64,000 nt of DNA, taken from the NCBI RefSeq assembly GCF_037975245.1, contig NC_092575.1, positions 1,257,001-1,321,000 of the forward strand. Reading direction: 5' to 3'. Made by a program: the position numbers and the translations under genes. The notes under the pieces are model-generated. The model was not told the DNA's origin, did no database searches, and worked only from the letters and a program-made list of their open reading frames with translations. Source of the stretch: Apostichopus japonicus (taxonomy: Eukaryota; Echinodermata; Holothuroidea; Aspidochirotida; Stichopodidae). Positions 23,926 to 35,800 of this stretch are shown here, piece by piece (position 1 is the first letter of the stretch; every line of letters starts with the position of its first letter).

Positions 23926-25208
23926 CAGTGGCGTCGCCAAGGGGGGGCCAGGGGGGGCACGTGCCCCCCCTGGAAAACCTAGTGCCCCCCGGGTGCCCCC
24001 CCATCTGAGATTTGGGTTGGTAAAAAAATATATATATATTTTGTTATATTCAACTCCCATCATCTGAGTTGGTTTTTCATAAGGACAAAGAAGCACAGTA
24101 ATTCGTATTTTCTTCAAATGAGCTGCGAAAAAATTAACAAGTTTATCCTTGAACGTCGGGTATCGAAGTCGTAACCCGCGCCATCACAACAGGTGTCGAT
24201 ATTTACATTGAATGTGTCAGTGCTCACGCCATACCAGCGGATATACAAGTCCGCTTCGCGAGCTACATGACTGTGAGAAGGGAGGGTACTGCAATATGTT
24301 GCCTTGGTCTGAGGTTGACAGGTTAGGAGCTGACGAAATGTGAGAATGTGAGGGTCCGCAGGCACCATACTTGCCTATATTTGTGGACCCATATATTAAC
24401 CCTGTTGTGTAAGGGGTGCAGAGGTCATTTGAGGTCAGATGCTTGTAGGAACAAATGGCGAATGTTCACACCTGCATACTGAGCCATACTCGATGTGTGA
24501 TCAAACTTTGGATTGCATGGTGAGATCCCTGATAGGAGCCAATAACGATGCTGGAACCTGTTACATCTTAATAGATAATGTGCGAAAACGAGAAGGACAA
24601 GAAAGGAGTCGGGGTCATGCACACATTAATTCAACAAATGTAGCTTCTATTGATAGGGTTAGGCATAATATCGACAGCATGTGGTTCATATCCTCCGCAA
24701 AATTCTGCGCCTTGTTAAAATCATTACCTCAAAAAGAGCAATTTCTGGAGATATCTTCAGATCGAATTTAGCATCAAATGTGGCAGCATTTTGCATCTAG
24801 CCCATCCTCCGTATGCGAAAATTTTCCAAAGGGGAGGGGGGGGGGCAGTGGCGGCGGAACCGGGGGGGCTTGCAATCTGAGAAATTGCAGGCTTGAGACC
24901 CATATTTTAGGGCTAGGTATTCGCAGCATAAAACACTCGGGAAGTGCCGTTTCCGGCCATCTGGGGGTTTAAAAAACCCAAAATTTTCTTGTACGCTCCG
25001 CGCCAACCGATGGTGGCGCTCCGCTTAGATAGTCTCTACACATTAGTCCCCCCCCCAATAATTTTCCCGTTCCGCCGCGCCTGGAGGGGCACCCCCTCCC
25101 CTTAGACCCCTCCCCAGGACGTTAATCCGTATCCACCTAAGTGCCCCCCATCAAATGCTGGTGCCCCCCCTGTGCCCCCCCAGACTGAAAAGTCTGGTGA
25201 CGCCACTG
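23926..25208. mobile_element. hAT-type DNA transposon, 1,283 bp, non-autonomous
   Basis: The left end CAGTGGCGTCGCCA and right end TGGTGACGCCACTG are inverted repeats with one mismatch. The element is flanked by TGCAGATG at 23918-23925 and the identical TGCAGATG at 25209-25216, an exact 8-bp duplication typical of hAT elements. Subterminal regions are strings of G or C runs. No transposase reading frame is recognisable. A related smaller element is embedded near the right end. Confidence 0.88.
24846..25083. mobile_element. Nested 238-bp hAT-like element, inverted relative of 5369-5583
   Basis: It starts CAGTGGCGGCGGAACC and ends CGTTCCGCCGCGCCTG. The interior matches the first ~215 bases of the element at 5369 in inverted orientation with very few differences. 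G-rich flanks prevent a clear reading of a target duplication. It is a short internal-deletion derivative of that family. Confidence 0.75.
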
Positions 25209-25409
25209 TGCAGATGGCAGATTGAGCTACAAAATGGAATGGAAAAAAGAAATCACATGATCTCCTGTACTCGAAATACCTATTCACTTTATACAGCACT
25301 TTGTAAGAGGTAACACACCTATCTTTCATCTAATTATGTGGCTAGGAACTCTTTATCTCGGTATCAAACTTTACTAAAGATAGCGGGAAAAGTGAATTCA
25401 AAAGTCAGC

Positions 25410-25776
25410 TTAAAGACATTGAAGACTCGCCTCGAACAGCGTGCCGCCATCTTTAAAAAGTTAACTTTCCGTTGCTTGCAAGTGAAGTTTTTCTCTTGTC
25501 GCTAATGCAGACAGTAATGAAACGTGATACCTGTTATCTTTAGCTGGACCTGAGATGTCCATCGCTGTATTGTTATACACTGTGCTGTGGGTATTGACCG
25601 CAGCTGTATGTACTGACTGTACATTAGTGTCTAATTACTGATGGTAGCAATCTGTTTGTTTATTTTCTGGGATCGATGTTGACCAGTGTCTAACACTTCT
25701 GTTACACCTCTTTTGAAACTAGGTCAGATTACCGGCATTAGACATTTCTATTTGTGCGAGTCTTCACACCCTTTAA
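25410..25776. mobile_element. TTAA-ended MITE, copy 1
   Basis: It begins TTAAAGACATTGAAGACTCG and ends CGAGTCTTCACACCCTTTAA, imperfect inverted termini with TTAA at both extremes. It shares its ~367-bp interior with three further copies in this window. It has no coding capacity. Confidence 0.85.
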
Positions 25777-27590
25777 GAGACCACATGTTTGTGGCTTTCT
25801 TGATATATATATAGCCGCTGTAGTTTGCTGCTTGGCAACCATTGTTTACTGTTGCTGGCTGGTGTTATTAATGCTACCCTCTCACCTACATCACCTAGTA
25901 AAGACGATTGTTGAAGTAATTATGATGAAATTCTCAGTATAGGGTCTAACATTTGTGTAACTTCTTCTAAACTTGCTGAATTCCATTTAGATTTCAGGTA
26001 CACATGGAGATGGCTTAAACTTGGTCAGCAACGAGAGAAGGGTCTTGACCCATATAGTGGTTTAATCAGAGTTTGATGATTGGGGAGGAGGTCAAAGGAA
26101 GGAGGGGGTCAAAGGAGGTAGGGGAGGATGGAGTGTGTCAGGGGAGGGTCTGAAAGAGGTAGGGAAGGAAAGAGAGGAGTATGAATAATTCAAAACTGTT
26201 TTAAAAAGGTGTAAGATGTTGTAATGCACCATTGGTATTGAATAATAACTGATTTGTTCTGCTGCATGATTACAGGGGATGTTTGGGGGGGGGGGGGTGG
26301 GAGGATAAAAGGTGTGTTATTTTATTTGGTATTGTTGAGTGTTGCATCATAAATAGTAGAGTCCTGATTAGCATTAAAATTTAGGTGGTTTACCAACTAT
26401 ATTTTTAATACTGGTAAATCTTCCTGCACATTTTTTTAACTACTGTACATCAATATCAAGTTATGTGTTTGCAATAATCTGCTCCAAGTGCTAAAGTTCA
26501 TTGTCTGTTTGACAATAGTGATCAAATAGTAGAAGGATAAACAACACAAAGGTTACAGCTAGGTAATGTTTATGAATGTGAATGAACATTGTAATCAGTC
26601 ATGTGTCACATGTTTTCAAGACATTCTTTGTAATTACCTGCCATTTAAAGAAATACTTTTACAACTATGTTTGTAGGATAGGTAAAAGGAAGGAGTAACT
26701 TTTCTTCTCCCTATAATTATTTAATTTTTTTTGTATTTATTTGAAGGACATCTAAATAAACCCACCTGTTTGCTTATCAGCAAAGAAAGAAAATGAAAAT
26801 AAAAGGGGTGGGGTGGATGTGGAGAAACATATATTTAGTCCTATCTACTGTCAGTGACATAGTAGACAAATTGGGTCACCTTGTGCCAACATCTTGCTTT
26901 GTTCATTTTCAAAGTCCTAGTTCAGCTTAAGTTTAATTGCAATGTTTCTGTCACCCTATTTTATCTGTAAAATTTTTTTTTAATGATTTTTGATATTTTA
27001 ATGACTTTTTAAATGATATTTAAAATGATTTTAACAGCAATAAATTGAAATAACAAGCTAAAAGACCATTTCATAGGTAGGAAAATTCTTGTTGCCTAGC
27101 GACAAATTGCACCACATATATTGCAATTTGGTTCAAACACTTTGGTGATACTGTTGGTGAACCACAATCTGTGAATTAGATGCAAATCCAATCACAGTAT
27201 GACTTTTTTAAGAAAACAAAATATGGTAGGAACATTAAACCATAATCTGTTCCGGACTTTGTTTTGACAACAATTTGTAGGGTAGGTCAGCTTTCTTTTT
27301 CTAATGTGGATAATTTTATGTGGACCAGTTTTGTGTGAATAAGTTTTATGTGGAAGACAAATTTTAATTGCCGGGATTGAATATTCAGATAGGGTCATGA
27401 ATATTTATGCTTGACTTCAAAGAGTAATTCATTTTCGTACAGGGACCGCATTCTGTGTCTATCGGTGTTTGTGTTAATCTCTGATTTAAGATATTAAAAT
27501 GACCATATGGATGATGGAATATTATGTACTTTTGGAAGTTTGTGGAATTCTGTAATAATAAAGATGACCTTTAGTGTCTGCTTAATACAG
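25777..27590. other. Noncoding region, no exon recognised
   Basis: Contains a purine-rich stretch at 26.07-26.18 kb, a G run at 26.28 kb and AT-rich sequence. No supported gene. Confidence 0.4.
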
Positions 27591-27736
27591 TCAGCATGTT
27601 GCTATCCTCATAACTAGTGTGACTGTGTGAAGGTTTTACCACCTCGCCATTAAAGGGACAGTCAGTATGTTGCTATCCTTATATAACTTGTGTGACTGTG
27701 TGAAGGTTTTTCCACCTCGCCATTAAAAGGACAGCT
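27591..27736. repeat. Two-copy tandem duplication, ~72-bp unit
   Basis: The block beginning CAGTCAGCATGTTGCTATCC and ending CCTCGCCATTAAAGGGACAG occurs twice in a row with a few substitutions and small indels. Confidence 0.8.
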
Positions 27737-27945
27737 ATAAAGAAAACTTAAACAGAAACGAAAGGAAAAGAGAACATTGCTCGATGGTAAATCACTTTTT
27801 TGAATATCACTTTTATTGAATATCACTATCCTAGATCTACAGCTGTGTCACAAATGAAAATTACTATAAATTTTGTAAAACCTTTCTCCCCAAGCTGTAA
27901 CAGAAGTAAAATGAAATAACAATTTCCAGACTTTGCGAGTAAAAT

Positions 27946-28748
27946 GCTAGCAAAAGTGCAAGGTAACGTATACAGCAGCATGGTGTGGCCATATTATGTC
28001 GCCGTCGAACGTACGTGGGCTCGAATTGAGGTGAAAAGTTGCTGGCAGTGAAAATATCACTCACTGCGAAACGTCTCAAAGACTAGGGACAACCAGATAC
28101 ACATTGGTTTTGTGTTTCTAGAATTACAAATTTTCAAGTGTGATTATCTCTTTTCCATTTTGTAAAAAAATAAAATAAAATAAAATAAAATGCTAGCAAA
28201 ATAAAATAAAATAAAATGTTTCTAGAATTACAAATTTTCAAGTGTGATTATCTCTTTTCCATTTTGTAAAAAAATTAAATTAAATAAAATAAAATGCTAG
28301 CAAAATAAAATAAAATAAAATGCTAGCAAAAGTGCAAGGTAACGTATACAGCAGCATGGTGTGGCCATATTAACATAGATCTAGCCTGCTCTGAGGTCAA
28401 CACTGGAGACTGTCCCTTTAAGTTCACCCCATTGTCCAATCTAGTGAATTATTTTGTCAGATGTCTGGTTTGGGTAATGTACAGGATTTCCTATCATTTC
28501 CACTTATTTCAATGCCATTATCATCAATTCAACTCTGAAACTACCTACACGCTTCCTCTGGAAACCGAGATCCTTTTTATCATGTCGCCGTCGGACGTAC
28601 GTGGGCTCGAATTGAGGTGAAAAGTTGCTGGCAGTGAAAATATCACTCACTGCGAAACGTTTGAAGACTAGGGACAACCAGATACACATTGGTTTGGTGT
28701 TTCTAAAATTACAAATTTTCAAGTGTGATTATCTCTTTTCCATTTTGT
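27946..28748. repeat. Interleaved segmental duplications with (AAAAT)n tracts
   Basis: Block X (GCTAGCAAAAGTGCAAGG...) occurs at ~27947-27996 and ~28322-28372. Block Y (~165 bp, containing GTACGTGGGCTCGAATTGAG) occurs at ~27998-28164 and ~28583-28748. The last ~55 bases of Y occur a third time at ~28217-28271. AAAAT repeats lie between the copies. The TCGAATT part faintly resembles a polymerase III B box, so a SINE origin is possible but unproven. Confidence 0.75.
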
Positions 28749-29506
28749 GAGCTTGGGAAGATGATCCATCCATTCGTTCGTTACATAGTATTATTGTTTG
28801 TTTGTTTGGATTCACAGACCGTGTCGAGTTCTGTCATTTTATGTGCTAGTGGGAAATTTCAGCATGCACATGATCTTCAACTCGATCAGTAAATTCAACT
28901 TTGGAGTTTTGTATAGTTGTTTGGGTATCAGTGAGTCTGTGTTTTTGTCTGCTTTGCTTCGTACTATAGTAGGAAGTTAAGTTCTCTGGAACTGCAGCCT
29001 GGATATCTGTTTGAAAGTACATTGTGAAGGTAAATGTGTGTATATATTACTGAGCTGGGACAAACGTGTATATAGTTTTACAGTATCTAGCAGGCTGTGT
29101 TTGCCATTTAATGCCTGTTGCTAAGCAAGTACACTAGTGCATTACTCTACTTATGATGAGCTTTCTATAGTTAATGTTTAATATTAATTACACTAATGTA
29201 CTTTAAAATCCTGAGAGGGTCCATGTCATTGCATCTCAAATGAAAAACATTCACTGTTAATTACGATGATACAGCCTGTATGTAGCTTTCACGGGCGGGA
29301 GATCGATGCAATAATATCCAGCCTTATTGTAAGTGAGATTTTGGGACAAACTTGCTAGAAGTCAAATAATGATCACCCAGGCTCAGACTTTGACAATTAG
29401 TAGTGTCCCTCTCAAGGCATCTTTGCTTACTGAGACATTCATTCAATTGTTTACTATTTAATTAAATTGATCAGCTAGTTAAAGTGCCATTTATCAGAAA
29501 GTTTTT

Positions 29507-30385
29507 CAGTCAGTCCATTGGTCAGTTAGTCAGTCCATTGGTCAGTTAGTCAGTCATTCAAAGAAAGTTAGTCAGTCACCAATTAAGTTAATTAGTCACT
29601 CAGTCCAATTAAGTTAGTCAATTAGTAACTCAGCCTTATTTAGTCAGGCAGTCCAATTAAGGTAGTCAGTCCAGTTAAACCTGTCAGTCCAATCAAGCCA
29701 GTCATGTCTCTCAGTCCAGTTAAGTCAGTCGTGATTCTCAGTCCAGTGAAGTCAATCAGTCATTCCAATTGAGTCCAGATAAACCTGTCAGTCCAATCAA
29801 GTCAGCCATGTCTCAGTCCAGTTAAGTCAGTCATGATTTTCAGTTAAGTCAGTCAGTCAGTCAGTCCAATTAAGTTAGTCAGTCCAGTTAAGCCTGTCAG
29901 TCCAATCAAGTAAGTCATGTTCCTCAGTCCAGTTATGTCAGTCATGATTCTCAGTTAAGTCAGTCAGTCAGTCCAATTAAGTTAGTTAGTCCAGTTAAAC
30001 CTGTCAGTCCATTCGAGTCAGTCTCTCAGTCAGTTAAGTCAGTCATGATTCTCAGTCCAGTTAAGTCAGTCAGTCCAATTAAGTTAGTCAGTCCAGTTAA
30101 GCCTGTCAGTCCAATCAAGTCAGTCATGTCCCTCAGTCCAGTTATGTCAGTCATGATTCTCAGTCCAGTTAAGTCAGTCCAATTAAGTTAGTTAGTCCAG
30201 TTAAACCTGTCAGTCCAATCGAGTCAGTCTTGTCTCTCAGTCCAGTTAAGTCAGTCATGATTCTCAGTCCAATTAAGTCAGTCAGTCCAATTAAGTTTAT
30301 AGTCAGTCCAGTTAAACCTGTCAGTCCATTCAAGTCAGTCTTGTCTCTCAGTCCAGTTAAGTCAGTCAGTCAGTCATTATACAGT
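29507..30385. repeat. CAGT/GTCA-rich minisatellite with ~110-bp higher-order unit
   Basis: A long run of short CAGTCCAATTAAGTTAGT-type words is arranged in a larger repeating block: CAGTCCAGTTAAACCTGT, then CAGTCCAATCAAGTCAGT, then CATGTCTCTCAGTCCAG, then CATGATTCTCAG. The block recurs six or more times with small variation. It lies upstream of the first coding exon of the smoothelin-like gene. Confidence 0.9.
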
Positions 30386-30389
30386 AGTA

Positions 30390-32685
30390 GTAACTTACTC
30401 TGGCTTCAAATTTCTATAAATTGTTCCCCACAAATGTTTCTAACATGATTAACTTCATTTTGAGTCTTCAGGCATTTAGTTAACTCAGTTATCCTCAACT
30501 ATGGAGAAAGCTGTCATTGTTATGAAAACAGAACAGTGCAATACCTCATTTGAATGGTGATTAACAGAATTACTTGTCTCATTATCCTCTTGGAAGGGCC
30601 GACGAATTAATTTCAGTTTCTGTCTACTGTTTTGTATCGCCGTTGTTGAAAAATCCTTCTTATTTTAACGTTGTATGTGTGACCTCAAGATTGTCTGTGG
30701 GACTTTTGGGTATTTATCAACAGCATGTATAATATATACTATGAAGTGAATAGATAGATGTAACATATTCAGTATTATCACTTGTGATATTTCAAAAATC
30801 AAAATGGCAGACTGCATGGTTATAAGCAATTCAGGTAAACATTTTACATTTTAGTCTATAAAGTACATCATTATTGAAGAAGGAATATATGCATTTTTTG
30901 GCACTCAAGAATCTGTTATTGAGGTACAGTAAATTAATCAGTCCTCAATTTAACACTTTTGTTTTGTTTCACCTATTCTTCTGCTTAAAGTCAGTCCTTA
31001 ATTGGGCTTGAATTGATAAAGATTTTACATAAATTAAAAACGATGGAAGTTCAAAATTTGTTTAATGCATTCACATTCACATTTCCGGATTAAAAATTTG
31101 CTTTGTTGATTTCTAACCCACAAATGGTAAATATATGTTTGCCTAGCCATGCTGTACTACTACAGCTTCAGTCACGTTTTGAACGAAACTCCACATAAAT
31201 CTTGTACTTGACATACAGTAGTATCTAATAAACCAGCACTTGGTTAAAATTGCTTAATAAATCTGAGACTGTCGACACATACAGTATGTCCAACGTTTCT
31301 ATGTGAGATCAGATGGGTCCCTCATCCGGGAAGATGCTTTTTCAGGTGCGACAGGATGCGAGGAACGAAGGACATAATAGGATTTAACTCAGGTGCATGC
31401 TTCCTGTCCATTGATCAAGTACATCCCTAGTATGAGAGTTTGAATGAAAACAAAGACAAACAGGAATATGAATTGAATTGAATGTTCTAAGAGAGAGATA
31501 TATTAGATAATAAAATGATCGGTAGGTGGGTGTCATTGTGCCTTTTCCCGCAGGGGATGTTTTTATTTTATATAGTGATGTACTGTGAAGCCTTAAGGGC
31601 TTAATGGTTTAAAGAAACAGTGAAAAGTGTAAGGTAATAGTCTGAGGGTGATATTTGTAGAAGCCATGTTCTCGAGATGAATATTGAGAGATACAATATA
31701 TGTTAAATATTGTTGCACTTTTTTTTATTTGGAAGGAACTTTTAGTGACTGAAAGTTTACAGAGAGAGAGTGAGACAGAGGGCAGGGTGGCTGTTGGGTA
31801 GGGCTGATGGTGGTGTGAGAGTGCAGAAGCTAGGTGAAAAGGGGAGGGGGAGGGGAGCAAAAGATGTATACTCTCCAGTCATAGCTAGCTTTCTTATGTT
31901 TGGGAGGTCAACTTCTAGTGACTGATAGTTAACAGAAAGAGGAATACAGAGGGAAGAGTGGCTATTGGTTCTAGGCCTGGTGTGAGAGTTGGGGAAAGTG
32001 AAAAGGGGTGGCGCAGGTGTGGAATTCACCAGAAATTAAACTCAAGGTTTGTTGATGATCTTGATCTTCTTCAAGACTTGGAACAATTTTGGTTACAATT
32101 CCAAAGGCTTAGTAACCTTTTCAATCGTTGTGTGTATGTGTGTGTATGTGTATGTGATGGCTAGCTTGTAAACATGATATCTCATCCGCAAGTTGAATCA
32201 ATGTCATCCTTGGTAGGTAGATGGCCCATGAGGTGTAGATGTGCCCTATTGTTTGTTGGTCCCTTCTCATGAATATTAATATAAATGGGCAGGGCTTAAC
32301 GTAAATTCTTGAAATGTCAATATCTCCTCATTCATACATGTCCGATTGAGTTCATACTTGGTATTGGTGATGTAACTACACAGTAAGTACTTGTATGTAA
32401 AGCTTTGCAACAAAATTATTTTTACCTTTAAGTAAAATTGCCTTTAAATACTATATGGGTTAATATGTACAGTACATCAGTAGCTTATTTATACGTGTAC
32501 ACCCACCACCAATACCTAATATTGTAGCAATGTTACCAGGAATAAATTCAGTTTTCTATACATTGGAAATCCTACATATATATATGCATGCTACATGTAC
32601 TGTTAGTTTGAAATACATCCTTTCTACTAGGTCAACGCAATATGCAGTTTCCTGTATTGCCCAATGATATATCTTTTTGTCTCTA
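30390..32685. other. Upstream region of the smoothelin-like gene
   Basis: No coding exon supported. A diverged ~170-bp tandem duplication spans about 31.73-32.02 kb (both halves share 'tagtgactga..agtt.acag' and 'agagtggctattgg'-like words), and a GT microsatellite lies at 32.13-32.15 kb. 5' UTR exons could be present but cannot be identified. Confidence 0.4.
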
Positions 32686-32706
32686 TAGAGCTTACTATTG
32701 AGTAAG

Positions 32707-32835
32707 ATGGGTGAAACAGGAAGTGGACTATTGTTGAGTTCACGTAGAACGAGTACTCCTGGAGGAGGGTCCCTGGATGGACTCACTGGAGGAGGGTCCC
32801 TGGATGGACTCACTGAAGGACAGCTGGGAGCAATG
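32707..32835 (+). CDS. Smoothelin-like exon A: N-terminus and first half of motif 1
   Basis: The acceptor is CTCTATAG at 32688 and the donor GTACGT at 32836. ATG 32707 (context aagATGg) gives MGETGSGLLL, with 43 codons ending GQLGAM at a phase-0 boundary. The frame stays open back to the acceptor, so an earlier start in an upstream exon is possible. It contains a perfect 27-bp in-frame duplication (32761-32787 and 32788-32814) encoding GGGSLDGLT twice. Confidence 0.8.
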
Positions 32836-35800
32836 GTACGTACAAAACAAATAATGAAAGTCAATTACAAAGTAAATTTTAGGAGTTGAATTGTCGAAAC
32901 TCTTCTACAAATATGATTGCAGTTAATCCATGCTCTGTACATTCTTACACCTATGACTCTTTCGCTGAAGTAGCAGTATTAAATCACTATCATTAAATAT
33001 TAGTGATTCCATCCGATTAGGACTACAGACTTTTGTTTCCCAGACGGGGTTTCAAGAACATACAACCGTAAGAGCAGAAAGGTAATAAAATTTGGTTTGT
33101 TATTAACTTGAAGTAAATTTAAATCACTAGGATAGAACCTTTTTTTTTTTTTTTAAATTCTAAACTCTTTTATCATGCAGGAAATTTGTGGCCAAATACT
33201 GGCTGGATGGTAGGGTTTGGTTATCAGCATACCATAAATTTTATCTGCCATATGCGCTAGTGGATACTACTGTTGTACTAAAAAGCAACTATTTGGTTCC
33301 ATTGCAATTGATGTAAAAGTGCTCTCTCTTAGTGTGTTGGAGTGGTTGTATAGAGTTAGAAAATCAGTTAAAGGAAAAAGTTTAAAGATAATCTTTCATT
33401 TTGAACTTGGAAGTTTTCCAGTTCCCAATTCCTGTAATTCAAATCCATTTAACCACATAATGCAATAAATATTCCAAAAGGTAAGATATATTGAGTTGAC
33501 TGTAGTGTATATCCTTGAAAATTGGCTTAAAGTTTTACCTTGAATCCACGGTGTGATGCATTCTGTAAGCCAGCATCATACTCCCAGCGATGACGTTTAC
33601 AAACGATAGTTCTGACGCACTAGAAACTCATCGTCGAAGTCCCTCGCATGAACATTCATGGGTCTATTAACTATCGCATTTCCAAGGGAATAGACGTTTG
33701 ATAGAATCCCATTTTCAAGATACGTTGATTTATACCTTAGTTGAAATTACCGTGACTGGAATTTTTTTTCTTTTTTCTTCTTGTTAATTCGATATCTCTT
33801 TAACCCTATTGAGGGACAAATATTAACTGACTCCTAATTCCTGGTAAGGACTTCAATCATGCGATGCTTGAAAGATCATCAAATCAATCAGAAGTGGGGA
33901 TTGAACTCTAATTCCGAGAAATTCTAGTAGCTGAGAAAGACTTGAAGATTTAAAAGATGTTTTTTATTTTGCGTTGGATAGAAACGTAGGATTGTTCTGC
34001 TCAAACCACATTCTAGGCTTTAGGGTTCTAGGATACCTCTGTGTCTTATTTAGTTAGAAATCTTTGAGATTTACATTACGTAGATAGCAATTTACCAAAA
34101 TAAAACAAAACAAAAACTGTTAGCAAACTGCTTATCCACCAAAGAGCCTGTGTTAGAGAATGTGCAAAAGTAAGTTAGTCTGACGTTTTGATGCTAGCAG
34201 GACCTTCTTCAGAGGCTGATCGAAACATCAGGCCCACTTACTTTTAACACAACAATTTACCAACTGTACTCCTATTTTTAAGAAATACAGAATGTAATAA
34301 TATAATATAATTCATGCCTGCTTGCCAATCTTTTTCCTTGGTGATCCATGTTGTGAGTTTTCCACAGGGCTAGCCATGGACTATACATTTTTAAGGCCTA
34401 AAATTAACCAAATACAATATTTACTCCCTCTGGTGATTGGTGAAAATAATCGTGTATTGACTGATTTGGTTGGAATTGATTGCAACTTGATTGAAATTGA
34501 GTAAACAAGAATCTCACTATATGGAAGGACCCGTCACAAATTTCTTGCAATTTGTCCTTCTTCAGCCTAATGCGATGAGACTGCCTTTAATAAAATGCCT
34601 TTGATATAAAACAACTGTTACTGTCATAGTTTGGACAAGGAGTAAAGACATAATGTCAAAATTGTTTATGAATTTCGTAATATCCCATTTTCTACATTTA
34701 ACGTGCTAATTGTGAAACTGTTAACTCATTGATTGACAGTGTGTGTTTTATACTACAAGTACATTATGAAATTTCTTGTACCCTCTGTAATATAACATAA
34801 TGAAACGATACCAGCGTTTAATCTTTGCTGTACGTGATCCGTATTAACCTCTGCGCATCAATGCATTTTGCAGACAATTATCAGACCTGAAAACAATTCT
34901 CTAATTGGGGGAAGGTTTGTTTATATCTAGAAAAAAAGGGGCTTTGTGACATTGGTAATTTCAGGGAGGGGATAGGACGTAGGGTACCATAGTGGCTATG
35001 GTAACGTTGCGACCAAAAGTGTCGTAAATTTTACCCCGACTTAAACTGATCGTGCTGAGGTATCTGTCTGAAACATGGACAATCAATGGTGAGATCATCC
35101 CAGAGGCTGTAGTAACACATGTCGTGCGCTTTTGGATTGGAGCTGTGTTTTCTTTAAACTGTTTGACAGAAAAGTAGTAAACATTTTGTGAGGATTTTAA
35201 TTATGTATTTTTAAACGATCAGATTATCATTTCATGTGTCAAAGTCTTCCTGTAACTGTGGGAATTAAAATCCTGAATGTTTCCTCTAAGGAATCAATTT
35301 CCTTTAACAAGCAAACATCAATTTCCTGCGTTAGTAAAGAACGTTAATGATTGACCAGAAATAACCAACCTTCAACATGTACAGGTGATCGATCTGTTTA
35401 TAGTTTAGAGATCTGAAATGGTTTGATCTAACAGGGGCTGTTTGATTGGCAGCTCTGAATTTCTAGTACATATATCATATGATCCATATTGAAGTGCAAT
35501 AAACCAGAACTTACACAATGTCACAACAGCTTTTGCTTATTTAGGTAATTTTAAAGTTGACTACCTTTCTAAAAAAATCCCTTTTTTTTCTGCAAATGAT
35601 TATTGCATGGTAATGTGGAGAATTGTCTTGGTGGCAGAACGCTTACATGGATATGGAATGATGTCCTAAAGACTTGATACATGTACAATAGGGATTGTAA
35701 GCAAAGTTACCCAGGATGGAGGGGGGAAGGGGGGAGGGGGGGCAACTGCAGGCATTCACAGCATAATGTTTATGCAGGCAGCAATTTCAGCAATGCTAAA

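Noticed and set aside
24114-24771. Open frames inside the 1.28-kb hAT element as transposase remnants
   Set aside because: No hAT dimerisation or catalytic motif recognisable on either strand.
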